Below are positions 19,369 through 27,778 of a stretch of 64,000 bases of DNA, piece after piece. Under the pieces are notes generated by a model. That model worked only from the letters and a program-made list of their open reading frames with translations, did no database searches and was not told where the DNA came from. Origin of the DNA: QHXW01 sp963847515 (GTDB lineage Bacteria > Acidobacteriota > Terriglobia > Bryobacterales > Bryobacteraceae). The position numbers were made by a program, and so were the translations under genes. The stretch spans positions 558,001 through 622,000 of the forward strand of contig CAWKAA010000002.1 in assembly GCA_963847515.1 (NCBI GenBank). The letters are read 5' to 3'. Numbering within the stretch: the first letter of the stretch is position 1; every line of letters starts with the position of its first letter.

Positions 19369-19386
19369 ACGGCTCATTCAGCTTCA

Positions 19387-19426
19387 GCAGTGCCTCGGGT
19401 GATTTGTGTCCGTTAAATGGCACTGC
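19387..19426. terminator. Possible terminator hairpin between convergent genes
   Basis: GCAGTGCC at 19387-19394 is an exact inverted repeat of GGCACTGC at 19419-19426, with a 24-base loop. It lies between the convergent VOC and alcohol dehydrogenase genes. No T-run follows on either strand, so the call rests on position. Confidence 0.35.
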
Positions 19427-19468
19427 CGCGAAGCGACATCTGAATCGAGAAAGGGCTCATTCACCGAT

Positions 19469-20527
19469 TTACTCAGACTTGAGAGAAGCCATATCAATCG
19501 AGAAGCGGTACTTCACCTCGGCCTTGTGCAATCTCTCATAAGCTTCGTTGACCTTCTGGATAGGGATGACTTCGACATCGGCAGTGATGTTATGTGAGCC
19601 GCAAAAGTCGAGCATCTCCTGGGTTTCGGGAATACCGCCGATGGGTGAGCCGGAGAGGTTGCGGCGTTTGAAAATAAGGCCAAAAACAGCGACCGCAAGA
19701 GGCTTGTCGGGCGCACCAACCAGGGTGATGTTGCCGTCGCGGCGGAGGAGTTGAATGTAAGCGTTGATGTCGTGATCGGCGGAAACGGCGTCGAGGATGA
19801 AGTCGAAGCTGCCAGCATGCTTCTGCATCTCATCGGCATTGCGCGAGACGACGACTTCATCGGCCCCAAGGCGGCGCGCGTCTTCCTTCTTGCTCGGTGA
19901 GGTCGTGAAGACAACGACATGCGCTCCAAGCGCATGAGCAAACTTCACGCCCATGTGGCCCAGCCCGCCGAGACCCACCACGCCAACTTTCTTGCCCTTG
20001 GTGACGCCCCAATGCCGCATAGGTGAGTATGTGGTGATGCCAGCGCAGAGAAGCGGCGCAGCTCCGGCGAGATTGAGGTTCGAAGGGACTCGGAGGACAA
20101 AGCGCTCATCGACGACTATGCTGTCGGAGTAGCCACCATAGGTGACGCCTCCAAGGTGCTTGTCCGGGGAGTTGTAGGTGAGGGTCAGGTTCGGGCAGAA
20201 CTGCTCGAGGCCAGCCTGGCACTCGGGACAGGTGCGATCGGAATCGACCAGGCAGCCGACCGCGGCGATGTCGCCGGGCTTGAACCTGGTCACTGCGGAG
20301 CCGACCCCGGTGACACGGCCGACGATCTCATGGCCTGGAACACAAGGGTAGACCGTCGGCATGACGTTCTTCCACTCATTGCGCACTTGATGGAGATCGG
20401 AGTGGCAGATACCGCAGAAGAGGATCTCGATCTGTACGTCGTGTTCGGTTGGATCTCGCCGCGCGATTGTCGTTCCGGCGAGCGGCGACGTCGCACTGGT
20501 GGCGGAGTAAGCCTTCGCTTTGTACAT
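19469..20527 (-). CDS. NAD(P)-dependent zinc alcohol dehydrogenase, YahK/Adh type
   Basis: 352 residues, intact. Catalytic zinc motifs are FCGICHSDLHQ and VPGHEIVGRV; structural zinc Cys are in DRTCPECQAGLEQFCPN. The nucleotide site is KKVGVVGLGGLGHMGVKF, and FTTSPSKKEDARRLGADEV continues the fold. This pattern is typical of cinnamyl-alcohol-dehydrogenase-like enzymes of the YahK group, which reduce a broad range of aldehydes with NADPH. It is the last gene of an operon with a cupin and an aldo/keto reductase, 32 bases from the cupin, and the whole set faces an AraC-type regulator. A role in aldehyde detoxification is a reasonable inference. Confidence 0.9.
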   Translation of the reverse strand: MYKAKAYSATSATSPLAGTTIARRDPTEHDVQIEILFCGICHSDLHQVRNEWKNVMPTVYPCVPGHEIVGRVTGVGSAVTRFKPGDIAAVGCLVDSDRTCPECQAGLEQFCPNLTLTYNSPDKHLGGVTYGGYSDSIVVDERFVLRVPSNLNLAGAAPLLCAGITTYSPMRHWGVTKGKKVGVVGLGGLGHMGVKFAHALGAHVVVFTTSPSKKEDARRLGADEVVVSRNADEMQKHAGSFDFILDAVSADHDINAYIQLLRRDGNITLVGAPDKPLAVAVFGLIFKRRNLSGSPIGGIPETQEMLDFCGSHNITADVEVIPIQKVNEAYERLHKAEVKYRFSIDMASLKSE

Positions 20528-20559
20528 GGATTTACGCTCCTTCCTTTTCCTGCCCTTCG

Positions 20560-20955
20560 TCAGCCCGTGTATTGTTCGTCGCTGACCTGTTCCATCCAGT
20601 CAACCGCTTTGCCGTCGAGCTGTTCCTGAATGGCGATATGGGTCATCGCCGTGGTTGGAGTGGCGCCGTGCCAATGCTTCTCACCGGGCGGAATCCAGAC
20701 CACGTCACCCGGCCGGATTTCCTCGATCGGGCCTCCCCAGCGCTGTGCCCGGCCGCAACCAGCCGTCACAATCAGAGTCTGCCCCAGCGGGTGGGTGTGC
20801 CATGCCGTCCGAGCGCCGGGCTCGAAGGTGACACTGGCGCCGAAAGCACGCGCCGGAGCGGGCGGATTGAAAAGCGGATCAATACGCACCGTGCCGGTAA
20901 AATACTCCGCCGGTCCCTTGCCGGAAGGCTGTGAACCGCTTCGTTTGATCTCCAT
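20560..20955 (-). CDS. Cupin domain protein
   Basis: 131 residues forming one cupin barrel. The first cupin motif is seen as ASVTFEPGARTAWHTHPLGQ, with two His, and the second as RPGDVVWIPPGEKHWHGATP, again with His. This conserved pattern binds one divalent metal. Similar small cupins (often written as quercetin-dioxygenase-like or carboxymuconolactone-decarboxylase-associated) are found next to aldehyde or aldo/keto reductase genes. There is no signal peptide. It lies between the aldo/keto reductase and alcohol dehydrogenase genes with gaps of 25 and 32 bases, so all three should be one transcript. Substrate unknown. Confidence 0.85.
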   Translation of the reverse strand: MEIKRSGSQPSGKGPAEYFTGTVRIDPLFNPPAPARAFGASVTFEPGARTAWHTHPLGQTLIVTAGCGRAQRWGGPIEEIRPGDVVWIPPGEKHWHGATPTTAMTHIAIQEQLDGKAVDWMEQVSDEQYTG

Positions 20956-20980
20956 TTCTTGAACTCCTTCGCGCGGCCGC

Positions 20981-21990
20981 TCAGCGGCCGGTCATTTGCT
21001 CCAGCTTTTCCGGGTAGCGAGCCCCTTGCACCGTGATCTTGGAGGCGGCGATCATCGATGTCACGCAGATCGTCGGGCGTGAGTTCGACTGAGACTGCCC
21101 CGATGTTCTCGTCCAAGCGATGCAGCTTCGTGGTGCCTGGGATCGGAACAATCCACGGCTTCTGGGCCAGCAGCCAGGCGAGCGCGATCTGAGCCGGTGT
21201 CGCCTTCTTCCGTTCCCCGATGCTGGCGAGCAGATCAATCAGGGCCTGATTCGCCTTGAGAGCCTCCGGCGTGAAGCGAGGCAGGGTGCTGCGGAAGTCG
21301 GAGCTGTCGAACTTCGCATTTTCGTCGATCTTCCCCGTGAGGAAGCCCTTGCCCAGGGGGCTGTACGGGACAAGGCCGATTCCGAGTTCCTCAAGGGTCG
21401 GTATCACTTCCTTCTCCGGAGTCCTCGTCCACAGCGAGTATTCGCTCTGGAGAGCGGTGACCGGCTGGACTGCGTGTGCGCGACGGATCGTTTGCACTCC
21501 TGCTTCGGAAAGGCCGAAGTGCTTGACCTTGCCTTCCTGAATCAGGTCCTTCACCGCTCCCGCTACGTCTTCGATCGGCACGTTCGGGTCAACCCGATGC
21601 TGATAGAGCAAGTCGATGACATCAACCTTGAGCCGCTTGAGCGAGCCCTCGGCGGCTTGCTTGATGTGCTCTGGCCGGCTGTTCAGGCCCGGCAAACCCT
21701 TCATCCCGCGGGGATCGAAATCAGGACTGAGGTCGAACCCGAATTTGGTGGCGATCACCACTTGCTTGCGGAAGGGAGCGAGGGCTTCGCCCACGAGCTC
21801 TTCGTTCAAGAACGGGCCGTAGACCTCGGCAGTGTCGAAGAATGTGATGCCGCGTTCCACGGCTGCCCGGAGAAGAGCAGGTCATCTCCTGCTTGTCTTT
21901 GGGCGGACCGTAAGAAAAGCTCATTCCCATGCAGCCGAGCCCGAGAGCCGAAACTTCCAGGCCGCTCTTTCCAAGTTTGCGCTTCTGCAT
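20981..21990 (-). pseudogene. Aldo/keto reductase, two apparent frameshifts
   Basis: The start at 21990 gives MQKRKLGKSGLEVSALGLGC, a typical AKR opening. One extra base near 21883 breaks KDKQEM from ALLRAAVERGITFFDTAEVY, and a second near 21050 breaks DDLRDID from AASKITVQGARYPEKLEQ, which ends at the stop 20981. Removing two bases makes the length an exact 336 codons. Family residues are all present: the Asp and Tyr of TFFDTAEVYG, Lys of VVIATKFGFD, and His of DLLYQHRVDP. The C-terminal NADP-binding part is WIVPIPGTTKLHRLDENI. Because the defect is just two single-base insertions in an otherwise conserved gene, sequence error is plausible. First gene of the operon. Confidence 0.85.
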
Positions 21991-22145
21991 TGTTTCTCCT
22001 TGGGAACTGTTTCCCTCATCTCCAGGTTAGAGTCGAGCGCCCTGGAAGCGGTATCCCGATCCTTCCGATTTATTGCCTATTCCTCTTGCAGTGTTGATCC
22101 ACGCACAGAGCCAGCAGTTATCCTAGGGTAGAGGAGAGCGAAACC

Positions 22146-23111
22146 GTGACCATGAAAATCCGCAGTGGAGAGGCGTCTCCGTTACGAGATCCAGCACACG
22201 AATTGCGGGCTGAGCTGGCTCGCAAGATTGCCTTGTTCATTGGCTCCGCAGAGAACCGGGCAACGGATATTCCCGGGCTGACGCTCCACCGGCGGACCGC
22301 CCCGACCGCTCCGTGCTCAATGACCTACGAGCCGAGCGTGACCGTGATCGCCCAAGGGCGAAAGCGAGTAGAACTCGGCCGAAACATTTTCATCTACGAT
22401 GCGTCGCGATTCCTGCTGACGTCGGTCGATTTGCCGGTCGTCAGCCGGGTGATCGAGGCAAGTGAAAAGGCGCCCTGCCTGGCGTTGTCGCTCAAACTCG
22501 AAATGCCCGTGGTCCGAGAGCTTCTCAGCCGGGAGGAGATTCAGGTGGCTGAGGCGCCGTCAGACAGTCCTGGCATGGCGACCGGTGAGACCACGGTGGA
22601 ATTCCTCAGTGCATGCTGCCGGCTCGTGGACCTGCTGGACACGCCGCAGGACATTCCCTTTCTCAGCGGCCTGATTCAACGCGAGATCATCTACCGAATC
22701 CTTCGCAGTGCGGAGGGAGCACGCCTTCGAGCGATTGCAACGCTAGGAGAGCAGAGCCACCGAACGGCAAAAGCGATCGCCTGGATCAGGGCGAACTATG
22801 CGAAGCCGCTACGGGTGGAAGATCTCGCGGAAATCGCGGGCATGGGCGTGTCCACGCTGCACCATCATTTCCGGGTGCTGACCGCCATGAGTCCTCTTCA
22901 GTATCAGAAACAGCTTCGGTTGCAGGCAGCGCGGGGACGCATGCTCATGGATGGTCTGGACGCCGCAAGTGCGGCCTTTGAGGTCGGATACGAAAGCGCC
23001 AGCCAATTCAACCGCGAATACAGCCGTTTCTTCGGCCAACCACCGATGCGGGATATTCGGACTCTTCGCTCGCCAAGCGCTCCGCCGTTGGAGTCGGTCA
23101 GTAGTCGGTAA
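22146..23111 (+). CDS. AraC-family transcriptional regulator, YqhC-like
   Basis: 321 residues. GTG 22146 fits the GAGGAG at 22132-22138 better than ATG 22152. The N-terminal ligand domain matches AraC_N (TAPCSMTYEPSVTVIAQGRK, LTSVDLPVVSRVIEAS). The C-terminal DNA-binding part has two helix-turn-helix motifs (LRVEDLAEIAGMGVSTLHHH and FEVGYESASQFNREYSRFFG). In E. coli, YqhC of this type activates the aldehyde reductase genes yqhD and dkgA. Here the gene is divergent from an aldo/keto reductase, cupin and alcohol dehydrogenase set across a 155-base gap, so control of that operon is likely by analogy, though not proven by any site I can see. Confidence 0.9.
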   Translation: MTMKIRSGEASPLRDPAHELRAELARKIALFIGSAENRATDIPGLTLHRRTAPTAPCSMTYEPSVTVIAQGRKRVELGRNIFIYDASRFLLTSVDLPVVSRVIEASEKAPCLALSLKLEMPVVRELLSREEIQVAEAPSDSPGMATGETTVEFLSACCRLVDLLDTPQDIPFLSGLIQREIIYRILRSAEGARLRAIATLGEQSHRTAKAIAWIRANYAKPLRVEDLAEIAGMGVSTLHHHFRVLTAMSPLQYQKQLRLQAARGRMLMDGLDAASAAFEVGYESASQFNREYSRFFGQPPMRDIRTLRSPSAPPLESVSSR

Positions 23112-23185
23112 ACCTTTTTTCGACTCATGCTGCCAACAACGTTGGAATAAACTCGTTTTGAACGTACCAGCGCCGGTTAATTGTC

Positions 23186-23505
23186 ATGAGCTACAACGTC
23201 GCCATCTGTATCCCGCCCGTTCTAGCGCTCAAGGTACTCCTCCACCGATTTTTCGGGAGCTGCACAACATGGTGACGGCCCGGTACCCGTGTATCTGCAA
23301 CCTACCGGATGACAGTGTGGACGACGACGGTGTTTGGAGCGACGGGCCGTTGTGGAATGACTTCTGCAACCGCGCCGCCGTCCTCGGCATGATATGGTCG
23401 CGGGTCGAAGAGGTGTTGCCATTTCTTGTGCGGACGGCAAATTATCTTGGCCTAACTGTTTTCGATCCGTCGAAGTTAGTGGTAACCCTGTATACGTCAA
23501 CTTGA
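23186..23505 (+). pseudogene. Disrupted small protein of an uncharacterised family
   Basis: ATG 23186 starts MSYNVAICIPPV in one frame; the next frame then reads PPIFRELHNMVTARYPCI, DDDGVWSDGPLWNDFCNRAA, VLGMIWSRVEEVLPFLVRTA and NYLGLTVFD to the stop at 23505. The two parts look like the beginning and body of one small protein, joined by a lost base near 23225. I think family members carry roughly 15-20 more residues between the two blocks, so an internal deletion is also likely. I recall such proteins only as uncharacterised; no function is proposed. An AraC gene ends 75 bases upstream. Confidence 0.45.
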
Positions 23506-23608
23506 ACTGAATCGACGCGGCGCTGAGGAGTGGGCCGACCAGGACAGTAACTGCTATCGGATGTCCCGATCTCCCAACACCCCACGGGAGCGATATGCTT
23601 GATGCAAG

Positions 23609-25060
23609 ATGTGGGTTCTCCGCATTGGTTTGCTTGCAGCGGTGTTGGCCGTCGCAATTCGAGCGCAGACCGCTGATTTCTCCACCATCATTGACTCCCG
23701 CATTCGTGCCGATGCTGTCCGCGCTGCCAGAAGGCTGTTGGCGGGACGCACCGACCCGGCTGCGATCGGGCAATGGGACCCTATTCTCACCGAAATGTAC
23801 CTCTCGCACGATGCCGAGCTGAAGGGCGTCGTTCAAAGCCTGCGAGCAATGAAGCTTTATGACAACGCCCCCTGGATCAACCTGGTCAACCTGGGTTATG
23901 TGTACCTGGGCGACAGCGAAAGTACGCGCCAATTTCGGTCCGAACTAGCCCGCCAGCGGCCTGATTCCACATGGGCTGTTCAGGCAGCCATCCAACAATG
24001 GGAGTCGATACACCAGCCTCCCAATACCACGCAGACGGGGTTTATCGAATGGGGAGTCACTCGTGTTGAATTTCTGAAGCGGCTGCACGAAGAAAAACCG
24101 CATTCCGATGCCGCGACAAGAGAATATCTGAACGAGGCCTTGATGTATGAGTCTGATTTGCCCACGGACGAGGCGCTTGCTGTGGCCGATTTGGCGCTGC
24201 AAGCAATGGCGTCGGCCAAGTTTCTTCTTTTCGATCCCCATTTTTACGTAGCCGAACTCTACCTTCATCACCACGCACGCTTGAGTGAAGTCCCGGGCCT
24301 GTTGAGCGATGCGGTGCAGAAAGTCGAGCGTGACAACCACGACCTGCTGGATTCCGAAAAGGGAGCCGAAAGGGCCAACCAAGAAATCGTGCACGCTCAA
24401 TTGCGAGCCGACAGCGATCTTGCCGAATACTGGTTGCAGAGGAACGACACCCAGCAGGCCCGGCTCGCCGCCCGTCGGGGCGGTGCGGATCTAGCGCGGC
24501 TCACCCCTGGCGCCAATGCGCCGCACAACCAGCGAGTCTTCTATGAAGCCGAAGAGAAGCGATGGTCGAAACTCGCGGAACGCGTGGGCATCGATGAGAC
24601 ACTGTTATTCCAACCGCAACGGGTGGATTGGGCCAAGGTGGGGCGCGTTCCGCTGAGCGATTTTCAGGCAACCGACCTGACCGGCCGCCGCTGGATCCTA
24701 CAGGACTGGGAAGGCAAAGTCGTGCTGGTAAATATGTGGGCTACTTGGTGCACTCCGTGCCGCGCCGAACTACCCTACATTCAAAAACTGCATGAAGCCT
24801 TCCGTGGCCGACTAGACCGCATAGTCATTTCGATCGATGTCGATTCCGACGCGGAACTGGCGCGCCGTCTAGTGCGCGAGCATGGCTACACCTTTCCCGT
24901 GTTGAACTCCCGCCGTCTGGCCGATCGCATCGATTTCGTAAATGGTGTACCACAAAACCGCATCGTGGACGCGCAAGGCTCCCTGTTGGTCGAACCGGTC
25001 GAAGGCACGGGCGATGCCTGGGTCCGAATGGTCCAAGCCCTGATGGATCAAGTGAAGTAG
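23609..25060 (+). CDS. TlpA-like thioredoxin-domain protein with long helical N-terminal part
   Basis: 483 residues. A signal peptide (MWVLRIGLLAAVLAVAIRAQ) is followed by about 300 residues of TPR-like helices (INLVNLGYVYLGDSESTRQF, TDEALAVADLALQAMASAKF). The thioredoxin fold occupies about 345-480: PLSDFQATDLTGRRWILQDW, then VVLVNMWATWCTPCRAELPY with the redox-active CTPC pair, ISIDVDSDAELARRLVREHG and a conserved cis-Pro region (NGVPQNRIVDAQG). Exported TlpA/ResA-like proteins keep cysteines reduced in the periplasm, for example in cytochrome assembly. The fused helical region suggests a specific partner. No cytochrome genes are nearby. Confidence 0.85.
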   Translation: MWVLRIGLLAAVLAVAIRAQTADFSTIIDSRIRADAVRAARRLLAGRTDPAAIGQWDPILTEMYLSHDAELKGVVQSLRAMKLYDNAPWINLVNLGYVYLGDSESTRQFRSELARQRPDSTWAVQAAIQQWESIHQPPNTTQTGFIEWGVTRVEFLKRLHEEKPHSDAATREYLNEALMYESDLPTDEALAVADLALQAMASAKFLLFDPHFYVAELYLHHHARLSEVPGLLSDAVQKVERDNHDLLDSEKGAERANQEIVHAQLRADSDLAEYWLQRNDTQQARLAARRGGADLARLTPGANAPHNQRVFYEAEEKRWSKLAERVGIDETLLFQPQRVDWAKVGRVPLSDFQATDLTGRRWILQDWEGKVVLVNMWATWCTPCRAELPYIQKLHEAFRGRLDRIVISIDVDSDAELARRLVREHGYTFPVLNSRRLADRIDFVNGVPQNRIVDAQGSLLVEPVEGTGDAWVRMVQALMDQVK

Positions 25061-25423
25061 TGGGAATACGCTACCAACAGACAGTGGCCCACGTATGGTG
25101 ATTCAATTCGAGGATGAAAAGTGGGGTTATCGTAAACTTGACGGTTCCGACCGCTTGCCCGCAGTTCGGACGTCCCGCAGGCCTCGATCAAAACAGGCGT
25201 CTGTAGACCAACGGCCGCTGCGGCAGGCTCGGGAATCCTTTGGTCCGTGGCGGCATCTGGCAATTGTGGACTTAATGTTCGTACGGGGCATAGGTAAATA
25301 CACCGCTCCCTTCCGGTCGCGGCTCGCAAAAGAACACACACGCATTCCCTGGCCGTTTTAGCGGGTCGCGGCCTAGCCGTTTATCCGGTGTTTCCCACAC
25401 AGGCAGTGGGGCAAGCTGGAGAT
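25061..25423. other. Intergenic with one REP-like element, no gene
   Basis: The stretch holds only unconvincing short frames. It contains one arm of the dispersed palindromic repeat at 25302-25326 and presumably the promoter of the protease operon. The region 25290-25380 reads as repeat-like rather than coding. Confidence 0.45.
25302..25326 (+). repeat. REP-like repeat, single arm
   Basis: ACCGCTCCCTTCCGGTCGCG followed by GCTCG matches, apart from one indel and a few mismatches, the arms of the hairpin at 51631-51696 and the copy at 39968-39993. A dispersed short palindromic family is inferred from three copies in this window. Confidence 0.5.
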
Positions 25424-26308
25424 ATGAGCACGTTATCTGCGTTATCGAACGATCTTGCAAGTGCCGCCGAGCGGGCCAGCCGGGCGGTGGTGTCGGTTCA
25501 TGGGCGACAGCACGTTCCCTCGACTGGGGTGCTTTGGCAGCGGAATGTTGTGGTTACAGCCGAGCACACGCTGAAGCGGGACGAGGAGATTACGGTCACC
25601 TTGCCGGATGGCCGCAACGTCCCGGCTGTTCTGGCGGGAAGGGACGCGGGCACCGACCTGGCCGTTCTCAAACTGGATGCCGGCGAAACCGCTGTCGCGG
25701 AACTGGGCGACACGGCGAGTCTAAAAATCGGTCACCTGGTGCTGGCGCTTGGGCGCGCCAGTGAAAAGGGCGTAAGCGCAAGCCTTGCTTTCGTCAGCGG
25801 TGTTGGGGGCGCCTGGAGGACGTGGCGTTCCGGGCAAGTGGATCAACTGGTGCGCCTGGATGTCGCGATTTACCCGGGCTTTTCGGGAGGTCCGCTGGTA
25901 GATGCGGAGGGCCGTGTTGTGGGCATCAACACTTCCGGACTCTCGCGGTTCATGGCGGTAGCGATTCCGGTTCCGACAGCGAACCGCGTCATCAAAGATC
26001 TGCTGGAAAAAGGGCGGATCGCACGCGGCTATCTGGGAATCGGCATGCATCCGGTCAAGTTGCCGGGTGGAAGGAGCGGGCTGATTGTGATCAATGTGCA
26101 ACCGGATGGTCCGGCGGGCGCGGCCGGCCTACTCATCGGAGATGTGCTGCTGACACTCAACGGAACAAAAGTTGGCGACACCGGTGACGTGCATGCGCAT
26201 CTTGGCGCCGACAGCGTAGGCAACACAGTGAAGGCTGCGATCGTGCGCGGCGGCGGCGATCTCGAAATCGCCATCAAAGTGGGTGAGCGGCCAAGGGGGG
26301 AAGAATAA
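25424..26308 (+). CDS. HtrA-like (S1C) serine protease with PDZ domain, apparently cytosolic
   Basis: 294 residues from ATG 25424. A trypsin-like domain spans about 15-190, with a full catalytic triad: His48 in VVVTAEHTLK, Asp78 in DAGTDLAVLKLD and Ser154 in IYPGFSGGPLVDAEG. A PDZ domain covers about 200-290 (RGYLGIGMHPVKLP, VQPDGPAGAAGLLIGDVLLT). Unlike DegP or DegS there is no signal peptide or membrane anchor at the N-terminus (MSTLSALSNDLASAAERASR). The next protease gene overlaps its stop by one base (TAATG), and a LuxR-type regulator overlaps that in turn. HtrA proteases degrade or sense misfolded proteins; a cytosolic pair under its own regulator is unusual. Confidence 0.85.
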   Translation: MSTLSALSNDLASAAERASRAVVSVHGRQHVPSTGVLWQRNVVVTAEHTLKRDEEITVTLPDGRNVPAVLAGRDAGTDLAVLKLDAGETAVAELGDTASLKIGHLVLALGRASEKGVSASLAFVSGVGGAWRTWRSGQVDQLVRLDVAIYPGFSGGPLVDAEGRVVGINTSGLSRFMAVAIPVPTANRVIKDLLEKGRIARGYLGIGMHPVKLPGGRSGLIVINVQPDGPAGAAGLLIGDVLLTLNGTKVGDTGDVHAHLGADSVGNTVKAAIVRGGGDLEIAIKVGERPRGEE

Positions 26309-27135
26309 TGCTCGCGCCGGTGATCGAAGATTTCACGGAGACCGCTGACCGGCTACGGCGCTCGACGGTTCAGGTGCAGGGTCCCAGGGGTGGCGGCGGC
26401 TCGGGTGTTATCTGGGGCAAGGATGGCCTGGTAATTACGAATGCGCACGTAGCGCAGCGGGCGAACGGACTCATTCAGCTCGCGGATGGCCGCATGGCAC
26501 GAGCCACGGTGGCGGCGCGAGATCCACAGCTCGACCTCGCCCTGCTCGAAGCGGATGTCAAGGATTTACACGCGGCCGTGGCCGGTGATTCGGACAAACT
26601 TCGCATAGGCGAAATCGTTCTGGCGGCGGGCAGTCCTTACGGGTATGCGGGCACGGTGACCGTCGGGGTGGTCCATGCACGCTCGAGCCAGCGGTGGATC
26701 GAGGCCGATCTTCGCCTTGGGCCCGGGAACTCCGGAGGCCCGCTGGCGGACGCTCGCGGGAGGGTAATCGGAATCAATACGATGGTGGCGAACGGGGTGG
26801 CGCTGGCGATACCGAGCAACATCGTCGAGCGTTTTGTAGCGCGACGCGGAAGACCCGCGCGGCGGTTGGGCGTGACGGTGGAACCGGTGAATACACCGCA
26901 ATTCGGGCTGCTGATCGTGGAAGTAGAAGCGGGAGGTGCGGCTCAGGGGGCGGGGTTGCAAGTGGGCGACATCCTGACGGGGGCTGAGGGCCGTCCATTT
27001 CAGGCGCCCTTTGATCTCGCTCTCGCGCTCGAAGCCGGAGGAAGCGTGGCGCAGCTCGATGTCTTGCGCGGCGGCCGTGCGATTGTTTGCGAGGTAGACT
27101 TCGATCATTCGGCTATGGAATCGGTCGTGGGGTAG
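26308..27135 (+). CDS. Second HtrA-like (S1C) serine protease with PDZ domain
   Basis: 275 residues, start overlapping the previous stop (TAATG). Trypsin-like domain about 15-180 with His47 in LVITNAHVAQ, Asp76 in DPQLDLALLEA and Ser142 in LRLGPGNSGGPLADARG, so the triad is complete. PDZ domain about 187-265 (LGVTVEPVNTPQFGLLIVEV, QGAGLQVGDILTGAEGRPF). No signal peptide or membrane helix. It is only moderately similar to the first protease by eye, mainly around the triad and PDZ, so the pair is an old duplication or two different family members; they may form mixed oligomers. The stop overlaps the GTG of the regulator gene by one base (TAGTG). Confidence 0.85.
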   Translation: MLAPVIEDFTETADRLRRSTVQVQGPRGGGGSGVIWGKDGLVITNAHVAQRANGLIQLADGRMARATVAARDPQLDLALLEADVKDLHAAVAGDSDKLRIGEIVLAAGSPYGYAGTVTVGVVHARSSQRWIEADLRLGPGNSGGPLADARGRVIGINTMVANGVALAIPSNIVERFVARRGRPARRLGVTVEPVNTPQFGLLIVEVEAGGAAQGAGLQVGDILTGAEGRPFQAPFDLALALEAGGSVAQLDVLRGGRAIVCEVDFDHSAMESVVG

Positions 27136-27752
27136 TGCGGGTCCTGGTGGCCGCAGATTCGGCGGTGGTGCGAGCGGGCCTTACAGCGCTGATCGCGCAG
27201 ACCGGGTCGCTCACCGTTGCCGGCAGCGTACACCCGGACGTTCTGTTGGAGCATATCCAGGAACTTGCGCCGGACGTGGTGCTGGTGGAATCGCGCCGCG
27301 GGCAAGAAGGAACGCTCGATCCGCTGTTCCAATCAGGCCCGGCCTTCGTGTGGTTGGTGGAGCAGGCGGACCCCTCAGCCATTACCGCCGGATTGCGCTC
27401 CGGACTTCGCGCGGCGCTGCCTCACCACGCTTCCGCTGAGGAAATCGCTGCGGCGATCGAAGCGGCTGCCCACGGGCTCATCGTATTGCATCCGGACATT
27501 CTGTCCTCGCTACAATCCACGGAATCTGTCAGAAGAGCGCCGGGAGAACTGGATGGTGCGCTCACGTCGCGAGAGATCGAGGTGCTCGGCATGTTGGCGG
27601 AAGGGCTCGCCAACAAGAATATCGCCTGGCGTCTGGGCATTTCCGAGCACACGGTAAAATTTCACGTCACTTCCATCTTTACCAAGCTCAACGCATCCAG
27701 CCGCGCGGAAGCGGTGGCCATCGGCATGCGGCAAGGGCTGATTCTGCTGTGA
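27135..27752 (+). CDS. LuxR/NarL-type regulator with degenerate receiver domain
   Basis: 205 residues from GTG 27135, overlapping the protease stop by one base. The C-terminal helix-turn-helix is canonical (LTSREIEVLGMLAEGLANKN, WRLGISEHTVKFHVTSIFTK). The N-terminal receiver-like domain (1-120) lacks the phosphorylation machinery: the acidic pocket reads AADSA instead of DD, the phospho-acceptor Asp after PDVVLV is Glu52, the conserved Thr/Ser is Val in VWLVEQ, and the conserved Lys region reads AALPHHAS. It should therefore not be switched by a histidine kinase; Glu may mimic the active state. No kinase gene is near. Likely target is its own protease operon, but no site is identified. Confidence 0.85.
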   Translation: MRVLVAADSAVVRAGLTALIAQTGSLTVAGSVHPDVLLEHIQELAPDVVLVESRRGQEGTLDPLFQSGPAFVWLVEQADPSAITAGLRSGLRAALPHHASAEEIAAAIEAAAHGLIVLHPDILSSLQSTESVRRAPGELDGALTSREIEVLGMLAEGLANKNIAWRLGISEHTVKFHVTSIFTKLNASSRAEAVAIGMRQGLILL

Positions 27753-27778
27753 GTGGCGAAATCCGTATATCCTGAAAC

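Noticed and set aside
23609..25060. Cytochrome-assembly locus around the TlpA-like protein
   Set aside because: No cytochrome c or ccm genes are near; the thioredoxin fold alone does not support it.
25095..25361. Plus-strand frame of 88 codons between the thioredoxin-like gene and the proteases
   Set aside because: No recognisable pattern and it runs through the REP-like repeat.
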